A program made the translations under genes and the position numbers. This document shows, in pieces, positions 25,914 through 35,072 of a stretch of DNA of 64,000 bases. This DNA is from Desulfitobacterium sp050251735 (lineage in GTDB: Bacteria; Bacillota; Desulfitobacteriia; Desulfitobacteriales; Desulfitobacteriaceae). Below the pieces are notes generated by a model. The model worked only from the letters and a program-made list of their open reading frames with translations. It was not told where the DNA came from and made no database searches. Location: NCBI GenBank assembly GCA_050251735.1, contig JBFWMF010000020.1, positions 3,633-67,632 of the forward strand, written 5' to 3'. Positions within the stretch are counted from its first letter, which is position 1. The number at the start of each line of letters is the position of its first letter.

Positions 25914-26651
25914 ATGGCTGTAATTTCTATGAAGCAATTACTAGAAGCCGGTGTTCACTTCGGTCATCAAACTCGTCGTTGGAATCCTAAAATGGCTCGT
26001 TACATTTTTACGGAGCGTAATGGTATTTATATCATTGACCTGCAAAAAACCGTAAGAAAGGTAGAGGAAGCCTACAATTACGTTCGGAACTTGGCTGCTG
26101 ATGGTGGCACGATTCTGTTCGTAGGCACCAAGAAGCAAGCTCAAGAATCAGTGAAGGAAGAAGCTGAACGTTGTGGCATGTATTATGTCAATGAGCGTTG
26201 GCTCGGCGGCATGATGACCAACTTCCAAACCATTCAGAAGCGCGTTAGTCGTCTTCGTGAATTGGAGAAGATGGAAGCTGAAGGGGTTTTTGATGTTCTT
26301 CCCAAGAAAGAAGTTGCTGCTCTTCGTCATGAGATGGAGAAGCTTGAGCGTTTCTTAGGCGGAATCAAGAACATGAAGAAGCTTCCTGATGCCTTATTTA
26401 TTGTGGATCCTCGCAAAGAGCGGATTGCAGTAGCAGAAGCTCATCGCCTGAATATTCCCATCGTGGGTATTGTCGATACGAACTGCGATCCTGACGAAAT
26501 CGACGTAGTCATTCCTGCGAATGATGACGCCATTCGTGCAGTGAAGCTTTTAACCGGTCGCATGGCTGATGCAATCATTGAGGGACAACAAGGAAGCATG
26601 GATGAAGCGGCAGAAGCTGAAGCGACTGCTGAGGAAGTCGTTGCTGAATAA
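25914..26651 (+). CDS. rpsB: 30S ribosomal protein S2
   Basis: 245 residues with the S2 signatures MKQLLEAGVHFGHQTRRWNP, RWLGGMMTNFQTI, FIVDPRKERIAVAEA and VGIVDTNCDPDEIDVVIPAN. It is the last protein added to the 30S subunit and helps retain S1-like or mRNA contacts. The ribosome site AAAGGAGGTG is strong. The C-terminus is Ala/Glu-rich (QGSMDEAAEAEATAEEVVAE), a common variable tail. It is followed by tsf, as almost everywhere. Confidence 0.98.
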   Translation: MAVISMKQLLEAGVHFGHQTRRWNPKMARYIFTERNGIYIIDLQKTVRKVEEAYNYVRNLAADGGTILFVGTKKQAQESVKEEAERCGMYYVNERWLGGMMTNFQTIQKRVSRLRELEKMEAEGVFDVLPKKEVAALRHEMEKLERFLGGIKNMKKLPDALFIVDPRKERIAVAEAHRLNIPIVGIVDTNCDPDEIDVVIPANDDAIRAVKLLTGRMADAIIEGQQGSMDEAAEAEATAEEVVAE

Positions 26652-26811
26652 TTATCCCCCATACGGGCAAAGGTAGATTAGTAGAGGGGCAGGGTGAAGA
26701 AGGGGTGGTTAAAGCTTCCCGGATGCTCATCCTGCTCCTTTTGTATGATGCTTAATAGGGAGAATTCTATTTCACAGAGGAATACATATATTTGTTTGGA
26801 GGGTTATATTC

Positions 26812-27465
26812 ATGGCAGAGATCAGTGCAGCTCAAGTAAAGGAGCTCCGTGAACGGACCGGAGCCGGAATGATGGATTGTAAGAAGGCGCTTAATGAAGT
26901 CGGCGGTGACATGGACAAGGCGATTGATTACCTTCGTGAAAAAGGTCTCGCCGCTGCAGCGAAAAAAGAAGGTCGTATCGCAGCTGAAGGTGTTGTTGAA
27001 GCCTATATTCATGGTGGCGGAAGAATTGGTGTCTTGCTTGAAGTCAACTGTGAAACAGACTTTGTCGCTAATACCGATGATTTTAAACAGTTTACCAGAG
27101 ATATTGCTTTGCATATTGCCGCAGCAAAACCTCTTTACCTTACTAAAGAAGAGGTACCTGCCGATGTTTTAGAGCATGAAAAAAATATTCTCAAGGCCCA
27201 AGCTTTGAATGAAGGCAAGCCAGAGAAGATTGTAGAAAAAATGGTTGAAGGAAGAATCTCCAAATACTACAAAGAAGTATGTTTATTGGAGCAAGAATTT
27301 GTCAAAGATCCAGATAAGACCATTAATGATCTTGTTCTTGAGAAAACTTCTAAAATTGGCGAGCGTATTGTCATTCGCCGCTTTACCCGTTATGAAATGG
27401 GCGAAGGCATCGAAAAGCGTCAAGAGGATTTTGCAGCAGAAGTTATGAAAGAAATGAACCGCTAA
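26812..27465 (+). CDS. tsf: Elongation factor Ts
   Basis: 217 residues. The N-terminal UBA-like domain carries the signature KELRERTGAGMMDCKKAL, then a single EF-Ts dimerisation-type domain (RIGVLLEVNCETDFVANTDD). It is shorter than the about 290 residues of Bacillus because it has one core subdomain region, the form common in clostridia. It regenerates EF-Tu-GTP. A terminator lies just after the gene, so pyrH is at least partly separate. Confidence 0.97.
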   Translation: MAEISAAQVKELRERTGAGMMDCKKALNEVGGDMDKAIDYLREKGLAAAAKKEGRIAAEGVVEAYIHGGGRIGVLLEVNCETDFVANTDDFKQFTRDIALHIAAAKPLYLTKEEVPADVLEHEKNILKAQALNEGKPEKIVEKMVEGRISKYYKEVCLLEQEFVKDPDKTINDLVLEKTSKIGERIVIRRFTRYEMGEGIEKRQEDFAAEVMKEMNR

Positions 27466-27472
27466 GGTAAGC

Positions 27473-27502
27473 AAAAAGAGGACACTTTGGTGTTCTCTTT
27501 TT
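27473..27502 (+). terminator. Terminator of rpsB-tsf
   Basis: A 13-bp stem (27473-27485 with 27490-27502, one G-T pair), a 4-base loop and a five-T tail, 7 bases after the tsf stop. Confidence 0.9.
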
Positions 27503-27560
27503 AGGATAACGAAGAGGATTATTTTTTATCATGTAGAAATATATAGTTGGAGGTTCATCA

Positions 27561-28283
27561 ATGGAAACACCACGATATCGCCGGGTTATCTTGAAACTTA
27601 GTGGGGAAGCGCTGGCTGGAAATCAAGGCTATGGAATCTCCCACGACATGCTTGTTAACGTTGCAGAACAAGTTGCTGAAATTCAAAAGCTTGGGATTGA
27701 AGTGGCTTTAGTAGTCGGTGGTGGAAATATTTGGAGGGGAATAGCAGGAAGCAAGCAAGGTATGGATCGAGCAAATGCCGATTACATGGGGATGCTCGCC
27801 ACAGTTATGAATGCTTTAGCCTTGCAAGATTCCTTGGAAAAGACCGGTGTTGCTACACGGGTTCTATCGGCGATTGAGATGAGACAAGTTGCTGAACCCT
27901 ACATTCGCAGACGCGCAATCCGTCACCTGGAAAAGGGTCGCATTGTCATTTTTGCGGCAGGTACCGGTAATCCATATTTTTCAACAGATACCACTGCAGC
28001 CTTACGTGCAGCTGAGATCGAAGCCGAAGCGATACTTATGGCCAAACGTGTGGATGGAGTATATGATTGTGATCCAGTGAAGAACCCGGATGCCAAAAAA
28101 TACGATAAGCTCACGTTCTTAGATGTTCTTAATCAAGGCTTGGGAGTGATGGATTCTACAGCAGCTTCGTTGTGTATGGATAATAACATTCCCCTTATTG
28201 TATTTGACTTAAATAAACGGGGTAATATTTTAAAAGCTATCATGGGTGAATCCGTTGGGACATATGTAGGGAGGGACAAATAA
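27561..28283 (+). CDS. pyrH: UMP kinase
   Basis: 240 residues of the amino acid kinase fold: VILKLSGEALAGNQGYGI, VALVVGGGNIWRGIAGSKQG, ADYMGMLATVMNALALQD, FAAGTGNPYFSTDTTAALRA and ILMAKRVDGVYDCDP. It phosphorylates UMP to UDP, is hexameric and is usually GTP-activated and UTP-inhibited. The stop codon overlaps the frr start (TAATG), so the two are coupled. Confidence 0.98.
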   Translation: METPRYRRVILKLSGEALAGNQGYGISHDMLVNVAEQVAEIQKLGIEVALVVGGGNIWRGIAGSKQGMDRANADYMGMLATVMNALALQDSLEKTGVATRVLSAIEMRQVAEPYIRRRAIRHLEKGRIVIFAAGTGNPYFSTDTTAALRAAEIEAEAILMAKRVDGVYDCDPVKNPDAKKYDKLTFLDVLNQGLGVMDSTAASLCMDNNIPLIVFDLNKRGNILKAIMGESVGTYVGRDK

Positions 28284-28840
28284 TGATTTCTGACGTTTTA
28301 AAGGAAGCCGAGGATCGGATGGTAAAAGCCGGTGAGGCGCTTAAGCGAGAATATGCTACCATACGTGCAGGGCGAGCTAATCCGAATATGTTAGACAAAA
28401 TCACTGTAGAGTACTATGGTACTCAGACTCCCGTAAATCAACTAGCCAATATTTCTGTACCGGAACCTCGTATTTTGGCCATTCAACCCTGGGATAAGAC
28501 CAGCCTTCCCATGATTGAGAAAGCCATCCTAAAATCTGATCTAGGTTTAAACCCATCCAGCGATGGAACAGTCATTCGTTTAATCATTCCCCAATTAACC
28601 GCTGAGCGCAGAACGGAAATTGTTAAAACCGTTAAGAAGAAAGCCGAAGAAGCTCGAGTTGCCGTGCGTAATATTCGTCGTGATTGCAATGACAGTCTGA
28701 AAAAAGTCGAGAAGGACCACGCAGCTTCTGAAGATGAGGTTAAAAGGGCTCAAGATGACGTTCAAAAAATGACGGACAAACACATCAAAGAAATTGATCG
28801 TATCATGGACACCAAGGAAAAGGAAATCATGGAAGTTTAA
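28283..28840 (+). CDS. frr: Ribosome recycling factor
   Basis: 185 residues, the normal length. Signatures: ALKREYATIRAGRANPNMLD, VEYYGTQTPVNQLANISVPE, GLNPSSDGTVIRLIIPQLT, ERRTEIVKTVKKKAEEARVAVRN (quoted in part: RRTEIVKTVKKKAEEARVA). With EF-G it splits post-termination ribosomes. It starts at the last base of the pyrH stop codon. An intrinsic terminator-like hairpin lies between it and uppS. Confidence 0.98.
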   Translation: MISDVLKEAEDRMVKAGEALKREYATIRAGRANPNMLDKITVEYYGTQTPVNQLANISVPEPRILAIQPWDKTSLPMIEKAILKSDLGLNPSSDGTVIRLIIPQLTAERRTEIVKTVKKKAEEARVAVRNIRRDCNDSLKKVEKDHAASEDEVKRAQDDVQKMTDKHIKEIDRIMDTKEKEIMEV

Positions 28841-28856
28841 CTTCAGAAGATGTTTT

Positions 28857-28884
28857 GACCCCCTTGAAACTGAAGGGGGTCTTT
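28857..28884 (+). terminator. Hairpin between frr and uppS
   Basis: GACCCCCTT/AAGGGGGTC (28857-28865 with 28873-28881) followed by TTT. The short T-run suggests partial termination, lowering lipid-gene expression relative to pyrH-frr. Confidence 0.7.
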
Positions 28885-28919
28885 AGCCTCTTTACAGGCT
28901 GCCCGTTGGAGGTGTGATA

Positions 28920-29690
28920 ATGTGGCGTAGATTTTGGGATAAAAATGAACCTGCCAAAAACATAGTTGAGCAAATTGATAAAAACAGGTTGCCACGACAT
29001 ATCGCCATCATCATGGACGGTAATGGAAGATGGGCTCAAAAACGTGCCTTGCCCCGTTCCCTAGGCCATAAAGCGGGTGTTGAAGCACTGCGTGATATCG
29101 TAAAGGCCTGCTCTAATTTAGGTGTTGGAGTCTTGACTGTTTATGCGTTTTCCACTGAGAATTGGAGTAGACCCAGAGAAGAAGTGAATATTCTTATGAG
29201 CCTTCTGACCGATTATTTGCGCCGTGAACTGGATGAACTGCATGAAAATAAGGTGCGCGTGCAAATGATTGGCAATCGGGAGCCCCTCCCGTTCGAAGCT
29301 CAGAAGGAATTAGAGCACTCCATAGAAAAGACGAAGCAGAATGAGGGGCTTATCCTGAACTTAGCCTTGAATTATGGTGGCCGGGCTGAAATAACCAGTG
29401 CGGTACAACGGCTCTGTGAAAAAGTCGTCCAAGGGCAGATCAAGCCCGAGGAGATTTCAGAGGCTATCATAGCCGACCATTTATTTACTTCCGACTTGCC
29501 TGATCCGGATTTGCTTATTCGTACCTCCGGAGAACTTCGTATCAGTAATTTTTTGCTCTGGCAAATTGCCTATACCGAGATAGTTGTTACAGATTGCTTG
29601 TGGCCTGATTTTAATCCAGAGCGCCTGACTGAAGCCATTATCGATTTTCAAAAAAGGGATCGTCGCTTCGGGGGGTTGAACAAGCAGTAA
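28920..29690 (+). CDS. uppS: Undecaprenyl diphosphate synthase (cis-prenyltransferase)
   Basis: 256 residues. Signatures: PRHIAIIMDGNGRWAQKR (catalytic Asp in MDGNGRWA), GHKAGVEALRDIVKAC, VLTVYAFSTENWSRP, DLLIRTSGELRISNFLLWQ and FTDCLWPDF-like VVTDCLWPDF. It builds the C55 lipid carrier for peptidoglycan from isopentenyl diphosphate. ATG 28920 has GGAGG 7 bases upstream. It heads uppS-cdsA-ytvI-dxr-rseP-ispG-proS. Confidence 0.97.
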   Translation: MWRRFWDKNEPAKNIVEQIDKNRLPRHIAIIMDGNGRWAQKRALPRSLGHKAGVEALRDIVKACSNLGVGVLTVYAFSTENWSRPREEVNILMSLLTDYLRRELDELHENKVRVQMIGNREPLPFEAQKELEHSIEKTKQNEGLILNLALNYGGRAEITSAVQRLCEKVVQGQIKPEEISEAIIADHLFTSDLPDPDLLIRTSGELRISNFLLWQIAYTEIVVTDCLWPDFNPERLTEAIIDFQKRDRRFGGLNKQ

Positions 29691-29700
29691 GGAGAAGTAT

Positions 29701-30483
29701 ATGCTAATTAGAACACTAAGCGCATTAGTTTTGGTCCCAATTCTGTTGGGATTAACGTATTTGGGAGGGCCATATATTGCGTTGCTAGTGATGAGTATAT
29801 CCCTCTTAGCACTTAAGGAAGCTTTAGCCATAGGGCAAAAAATGGGATTCAAAGCATGGTATATTAGCACGGGAGTGTTTTCTATTGTCTGGCTATTGCT
29901 GATTTTTCGAGGTGGGACCCAGTGGTTGTTGCCTTTATTGTTGGCATGGTTGCTTTTTGTGATGGGAAAGATGGCGTTATATTACCCGAAGGTGAATCTT
30001 GGCGAAGCGGGCTATAATTGTTTCTCACCTCTTTACACGGTGGTTTTATTATCTCACCTTTATCTCATCCGTGGTTTGACGGAAGGAATGGCTTGGGCTT
30101 TATTCACGTTTATTTTGGTATGGGCAACGGATACCTTTGCATACCTTATAGGGAGAGTCCTAGGGAAACATTTGTTAGCTCCGCAAGTAAGCCCCAAAAA
30201 GACTATCGAAGGATCTCTGGGCGGACTTTTCTTTTGTATAGTAAGTGGTATTGTTGGGTGGAAAATCATCGGCGGGGCCCCTTGGAGCGCCTATTTAATA
30301 TTAAGTATCATCGTCGGTATCAGTGCTCAGATTGGTGATTTGTTCGAATCTGCTTTGAAACGCAGTGTAAGCATTAAAGATTCGGGGAAACTAATTCCGG
30401 GACATGGAGGAATTCTTGACCGCTTTGACAGTCTCATCTTCGTGATTCCGATCATGTATTATTGGGCATTGATTGTGGGGTGA
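29701..30483 (+). CDS. cdsA: Phosphatidate cytidylyltransferase
   Basis: 260 residues, with about seven to eight membrane helices. The C-terminal signature is SVSIKDSGKLIPGHGGILDRFDS in the genome (key residues KDSGKLIPGHGGILDRFDS), preceded by SPKKTIEGSLGG. It makes CDP-diacylglycerol for phospholipid synthesis at the membrane. The stop TGA falls just before the next gene's start. Confidence 0.97.
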   Translation: MLIRTLSALVLVPILLGLTYLGGPYIALLVMSISLLALKEALAIGQKMGFKAWYISTGVFSIVWLLLIFRGGTQWLLPLLLAWLLFVMGKMALYYPKVNLGEAGYNCFSPLYTVVLLSHLYLIRGLTEGMAWALFTFILVWATDTFAYLIGRVLGKHLLAPQVSPKKTIEGSLGGLFFCIVSGIVGWKIIGGAPWSAYLILSIIVGISAQIGDLFESALKRSVSIKDSGKLIPGHGGILDRFDSLIFVIPIMYYWALIVG

Positions 30484-30487
30484 GCGT

Positions 30488-31585
30488 GTGGACCTTCAGG
30501 GAGAACAGAAGCTAAAACAAAATATCAACCGCCTAGCAGTGATTACTTTTGTGTTGGTGTTGCTTAAAGTCGTTACCTTCTTCTTTAAGGAGTTTATGCC
30601 GGTCTTTAGTCAACTCATGAGCAATCTTTTATCGGCGTTTTTGCCATTTTTCATTGCTTTCTTTATAGCACTCTTGCTGGAACCTTTGGTCTTAAGATTT
30701 ATGCTCAGCATGAAGGTTCGCAGACCCATTGCAACGCTATTCGCCCTGCTGATTGCCATATTGGGCATCGGTAGTATTCTCTTTTTAATCGTTGCTCGTC
30801 TTTATACAGAGCTTTCGGAATTAGCTGTTTCACTGCCGAGCTATGGACATATGGTCACTATCTTTAATAGTATTCTTGATACGGTTGAGAACTTTATCCA
30901 GCTCAACCCTCAAGTCCAAATTACGCTAAATAATACAACGCAGGGACTCATGGATAACTTGCAGGGTTGGGCGCTTTCCGGGAGCCTACTTCTGCTGAAT
31001 TTCATTTCTGCTTTGCCTGGGGTTTTTATCGTCTTAGTGATCTCCATTGTGGCCACTTTCTTTATGAGTGCAAGTTATCCGGGAATTAAGAGCTTTTTTA
31101 GTAGCTTGCTTCCCGGTCGTTGGAAGCCCGGTGCCCAATCCGTAAGTCGTGATCTGGGTGCTGCGATTGTGGGATTTGTACGTGCCGAAACCATTCTTAT
31201 ATCGGTGACAGGTATTATTCTAACCTTAGGCTTAGTGTGGATGGGTAATCCCTATGCCTTTACCATTGGCTTCATTTCAGCCTTCTTAGATTTGCTTCCC
31301 ATTGTCGGAACGGGCATGATTTTCATACCTTGGATTGTCGGTTTATTAATTTTAGGGTCTGTATCAGAGGGTATTAAGCTCTTAGTTCTCTACTTGATTG
31401 CCATGGTAGTCCGCCAAATTTTGGAGCCCAAAGTCATGTCTCAAAATATTGGTATCCATCCTTTGGCCACCCTCATCTCCATGTATGTGGGCTTAAAGTT
31501 ATTGGGTGGTTTTGGTTTGATCTTAGGGCCGGGATTAGTGATTATTTATGAGGCCGTCAGAAAAGCTGGTTTTCTAAAGAAATAA
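30488..31585 (+). CDS. ytvI: AI-2E/YtvI-family integral membrane protein
   Basis: About 365 residues with the profile of the AI-2E transporter superfamily: paired N-terminal helices (FLPFFIAFFIALLLEPLVL), a middle soluble stretch, and the C-terminal signature FIGAFLDLLPIVGTG-like FISAFLDLLPIVGTGMIFIP followed by RQILEPKVMSQNIGIHPL. It best resembles sporulation protein YtvI of Bacillus, whose role is unclear. GTG 30488 is chosen (GGGGTGAG upstream, 4 bases after the cdsA stop); TTG 30473 would overlap cdsA. Symbol is by resemblance only. Confidence 0.8.
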   Translation: MDLQGEQKLKQNINRLAVITFVLVLLKVVTFFFKEFMPVFSQLMSNLLSAFLPFFIAFFIALLLEPLVLRFMLSMKVRRPIATLFALLIAILGIGSILFLIVARLYTELSELAVSLPSYGHMVTIFNSILDTVENFIQLNPQVQITLNNTTQGLMDNLQGWALSGSLLLLNFISALPGVFIVLVISIVATFFMSASYPGIKSFFSSLLPGRWKPGAQSVSRDLGAAIVGFVRAETILISVTGIILTLGLVWMGNPYAFTIGFISAFLDLLPIVGTGMIFIPWIVGLLILGSVSEGIKLLVLYLIAMVVRQILEPKVMSQNIGIHPLATLISMYVGLKLLGGFGLILGPGLVIIYEAVRKAGFLKK

Positions 31586-31617
31586 ATACAATAAATGCAA
31601 TAAATGCAATAAATGCA
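31582..31617 (+). repeat. Short tandem repeat after ytvI
   Basis: Four 9-base units ATAAATRCA (first ATAAATACA, then three ATAAATGCA), beginning at the ytvI stop codon. Confidence 0.85.
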
Positions 31618-31719
31618 ATGAACGAGACTCAACCGCTTTTTGGGCCCTACATAGGGGCGAGGGTCAAACGCGGATAGTCAGTCATAAATAATTAGGAATG
31701 ACTCCCAAGGAGTGATCGT

Positions 31720-32862
31720 GTGAAGAGATTGACAATTTTAGGCTCTACGGGGTCTATCGGAACCCAGACACTGGATATTGTCCGTCTAAATCCAGATAAA
31801 TTTGAGATCTATGCTTTGGCAGCGGGCAGGAATGCCGAGGAAGTCGAACGCCAAGCCCGGGAGTTTAAACCCCGGGTAATTGGCTTAATGGATCATAAAG
31901 CTGCTCGGGAACTAAAACAAAGGGTAGCAGATTTAGATGTTGAAGTCGTTCAAGGAATGGAAGGACTTCTGCGTTCGGTTACCGATGAGGCACCAGATAC
32001 GATTGTCACCGCTATCAGTGGCCGCATTGGTTTAGAACCTACTTTAGCGGCACTCCAGGCGGGAAAAGATATTGCCTTAGCCAATAAAGAAACCTTAGTT
32101 GCCGGCGGTGACTTGGTCATGGAGACGGCGAAGAAGTTTAAACGGCGTATTCTTCCCGTGGATAGTGAGCATTCTGCTATTTTTCAATGTTTAGAAGAAG
32201 ATGAACGCACTCTAGAAAAGATTATTCTGACGGCTTCCGGCGGCCCTTTTCGTGGTTGGTCTGCCGAAAAATTAAAGGAAGTAACTCCTGAAACAGCTTT
32301 AAAACACCCTAACTGGGCCATGGGAGCAAAGATTACCATTGACTCAGCGACGATGATGAATAAGGGTCTGGAGGTTATAGAGGCTCACCATCTTTTTAAC
32401 ATGACCTACGATCAGATTGAGGTGCTCATCCATCCCCAAAGTGTGATTCATTCTATGGTACAATATTGCGATGGGAGTGTTTTAGCTCAACTAGGTAGAC
32501 CCGATATGCGCCTGCCTATTCAATATGCTTTGAGTTACCCCACCCGCTGGCCGAATCCTTTAGAACGACTTGATCTAAGGGGAAAAACCCTAACCTTTTT
32601 TGACCCGGCTGAATATGATTTCCCAGCTTTAAAGCTTGCTTATGCATGTGGACGCCGTGGCGGGACCTTGCCCGCAGTCATGAATGCGGCCAATGAAGTT
32701 GCGGTTCATGCCTTCTTGGCTCGCCGCATACCCTATCCTGAGATCATACGCTTAGTAGAGCGGGTGAGCACAGAGCATGATGTGTTAGATGCCACGGATT
32801 TGGAAACCATACTTAATGCTGATCATTGGGCCCGGATGCGTACGGAAGAGCATATCGGGTAA
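31720..32862 (+). CDS. dxr: 1-deoxy-D-xylulose 5-phosphate reductoisomerase
   Basis: 380 residues. NADPH site TILGSTGSIGTQTLDIVRLN; ALANKETLVAGGDLVM; metal and substrate segment LPVDSEHSAIFQCL; ITIDSATMMNKGLEVIEAHH. It is the second enzyme of the MEP isoprenoid pathway, which feeds UppS; ispG lies two genes on. GTG 31720 has AAGGAGTG upstream. Confidence 0.98.
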   Translation: MKRLTILGSTGSIGTQTLDIVRLNPDKFEIYALAAGRNAEEVERQAREFKPRVIGLMDHKAARELKQRVADLDVEVVQGMEGLLRSVTDEAPDTIVTAISGRIGLEPTLAALQAGKDIALANKETLVAGGDLVMETAKKFKRRILPVDSEHSAIFQCLEEDERTLEKIILTASGGPFRGWSAEKLKEVTPETALKHPNWAMGAKITIDSATMMNKGLEVIEAHHLFNMTYDQIEVLIHPQSVIHSMVQYCDGSVLAQLGRPDMRLPIQYALSYPTRWPNPLERLDLRGKTLTFFDPAEYDFPALKLAYACGRRGGTLPAVMNAANEVAVHAFLARRIPYPEIIRLVERVSTEHDVLDATDLETILNADHWARMRTEEHIG

Positions 32863-32909
32863 AACATAGAAACTGAATGCCGTATGATTAGGATGGAGGA
32901 GGGTTAAGT

Positions 32910-33974
32910 TTGCTAAGTGCGTTATCGGTCGTGTTCGCCTTCGGGCTTTTGGTTATTATTCACGAGTTGGGCCATTTTATTGTGGCTCGCCTGAATGGCA
33001 TCAAGGTACTGGAGTTTGCCTTTGGCTTCGGGCCAAAGATTATCGGCTTTAAGGGAAAAGAGACCAACTACTCTCTGCGCCTTATTCCCTTAGGTGGCTT
33101 TGTAAAACTGTACGGCATGGACGCTGAGTTCGACGAGAATGGGAATCAAAGCATTGCTCCCACCAATGATCCACGTAGCTTTAATAATAAAAAAGTATGG
33201 CAACGGATGTCGGTAATTGCTGCCGGTCCGATCATGAACTTAGTTTTAGCCATTTTTCTTTTTATCATTGTCTTTGCCTTTTTCGGAATTGCCACAGCTA
33301 ATGATACAAATGTTGTGGGCACCTTGATTGAAGGGATGCCGGCTCAAGCGGCGGGGATTCAACCGGGGGATAAAGTCGTGTCGGTCAATGGGGTAGAGAC
33401 CGCTACTTGGACTGATCTGACCCAAGCCATACATAAGATGCCGGAAAAAGATATTTCTCTTGTGATTGAACATGAAGGACAGCAAAGAGCCTTAACCATA
33501 AAAACCGAGTTAGATGCGGCGTCGGGGCATGGCTTGGTTGGCATTGGCCCCGAGGTCACCTATCAGAAAACCTCCCTTCCTGAAGCGGCTCGATACGGAT
33601 TTAAGCAAACCGTCAGCTTCACACGCTTGGTCCTTGTCACTTTAGCTCAGATGGTTACCGGTGAAACAAAAGCAGAACTGGGAGGACCAGTAGCTATTGT
33701 GCAGGCCATCGATCAAAGTGCTGAGTCAGGCTGGGAGAATTATCTAGGCTTTATCGGGATATTGAGTATCCAGCTGGGGTTGCTCAACCTTTTCCCGATA
33801 CCGGCTCTGGATGGTAGTCACCTGGTTTTTCTGCTCATCGAAGGCCTAAGGGGCAAACCCATGAATCCTGAACGTCAAAACTTTATTCATTTCTTGGGAT
33901 TCATTTTCTTAATGGCTTTAATGCTCGCCGTGACCTATCAAGATATTGTAAAACTCTTCGCTGGCAAAGGCTAA
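32910..33974 (+). CDS. rseP: RIP/site-2 metalloprotease RseP (RasP)
   Basis: 354 residues. The zinc site HELGH is at residues 18-22 in the first membrane helix (LLVIIHELGHFIVARLNGIK), followed by FGFGPKIIGF. A PDZ domain (about 130-200; PAQAAGIQPGDKVVSVNG) precedes the third catalytic segment NLFPIPALDGSHL. It cleaves membrane proteins such as anti-sigma factors within the bilayer. TTG 32910 has GGAGGAGGG upstream. The soluble anti-sigma-like protein at 2550 lacks a membrane segment and is therefore not an obvious substrate. Confidence 0.97.
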   Translation: MLSALSVVFAFGLLVIIHELGHFIVARLNGIKVLEFAFGFGPKIIGFKGKETNYSLRLIPLGGFVKLYGMDAEFDENGNQSIAPTNDPRSFNNKKVWQRMSVIAAGPIMNLVLAIFLFIIVFAFFGIATANDTNVVGTLIEGMPAQAAGIQPGDKVVSVNGVETATWTDLTQAIHKMPEKDISLVIEHEGQQRALTIKTELDAASGHGLVGIGPEVTYQKTSLPEAARYGFKQTVSFTRLVLVTLAQMVTGETKAELGGPVAIVQAIDQSAESGWENYLGFIGILSIQLGLLNLFPIPALDGSHLVFLLIEGLRGKPMNPERQNFIHFLGFIFLMALMLAVTYQDIVKLFAGKG

Positions 33975-33986
33975 GGAGGCCTAGAT

Positions 33987-35072
33987 GTGAATCGAAAAAT
34001 GACAAAAGCAGTGAAAATTGGTGACGTTACTATCGGGGGCGGAGCTCCTGTCGTCGTCCAATCTATGACGAATACGGATACCCGAGATATTCCTAGTACC
34101 TTGGCTCAAATTCACGCCTTAGCTAAAGCTGGGTGTGAGGTTGTACGACTTGCCGTCCTCGATCGTGATGCAGGATATGCTCTCCGAGAAATTGCCTTGC
34201 AGAGCGAACTGCCTGTGATCGCTGATATCCATTTTGATTATCAGCTGGCGTTACTGGCTATCGAACAAGGGGTCCATGGCTTAAGGTTAAACCCCGGCAA
34301 TATCGGTGCTCGTTGGAAGGTTCAGGAAGTCGTCCGGGCCTGTAAGGAAAGAGAAATACCCATTCGGATTGGGGTTAATGCAGGCTCACTGGAGAAAGAA
34401 ATCTTAGCTAAGTATCAAGGTGTAACACCTGAGGGCATGGTCGAAAGCGCCTTAGGACATATTCGCTTGCTCGAAGAAGAAGGATACGACAAAATCAAGG
34501 TATCATTAAAGGCTTCACATGTACCCCTAATGTTGGGGGCTTATCGAAAGATGGCGGAGTGTGTTGATTACCCCCTTCATGTGGGAGTCACCGAAGCCGG
34601 AACCGTACGCTCAGGGGTAGTGAAGTCGGCCGTGGGAATCGGCAGCCTTCTGTCTGAAGGCATTGGCGATACACTGCGCGTTTCCTTGACGGGAGATCCG
34701 GTTCAAGAAATCCCTGTGGCCTTAGAGATTCTTAGAGTCCTTGGCTTAAGAAATAGGGGAGTGGACCTGATCAGCTGCCCTACCTGTGGTCGGACCCAGG
34801 TTAACCTCGCAGAATTGGCTGAGAAGGTGGAGGACAAGCTTTCCAATTTGCCTCCCTTGGATCGACCTTTGAAAGTCGCGGTCATGGGATGTGCGGTGAA
34901 TGGACCCGGAGAAGCCAGGGAAGCAGATTTTGGCATAGCCGGTGGCAAAGGGATGGGACTACTCTTTAAAAAAGGGGAGATTGTCGCCCGTTTATCTGAA
35001 GAAGAGCTGTTGCCCGCTTTGCTCCAAGAAATAGAGAATTATGTGAAACAGTATGGAAAGGATGAACATTAA
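33987..35072 (+). CDS. ispG: 4-hydroxy-3-methylbut-2-enyl diphosphate synthase IspG
   Basis: 361 residues: an N-terminal TIM barrel (VVVQSMTNTDTRD, VIADIHFDYQLAL, LRLNPGNIG) and the C-terminal 4Fe-4S module with Cys in ISCPTCGRTQVNL and MGCAVNGPGEAREAD. It converts cyclic MEcPP to HMBPP in the MEP pathway. Length is that of the Firmicute form without the large insertion of chloroplast enzymes. It ends overlapping proS by one base. Confidence 0.98.
   Translation: MNRKMTKAVKIGDVTIGGGAPVVVQSMTNTDTRDIPSTLAQIHALAKAGCEVVRLAVLDRDAGYALREIALQSELPVIADIHFDYQLALLAIEQGVHGLRLNPGNIGARWKVQEVVRACKEREIPIRIGVNAGSLEKEILAKYQGVTPEGMVESALGHIRLLEEEGYDKIKVSLKASHVPLMLGAYRKMAECVDYPLHVGVTEAGTVRSGVVKSAVGIGSLLSEGIGDTLRVSLTGDPVQEIPVALEILRVLGLRNRGVDLISCPTCGRTQVNLAELAEKVEDKLSNLPPLDRPLKVAVMGCAVNGPGEAREADFGIAGGKGMGLLFKKGEIVARLSEEELLPALLQEIENYVKQYGKDEH

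Noticed and set aside
31582..31617. 9-base tandem repeats as a replication or partition element
   Set aside because: Only four units, A/T-rich, immediately after a stop codon; no other origin features nearby.
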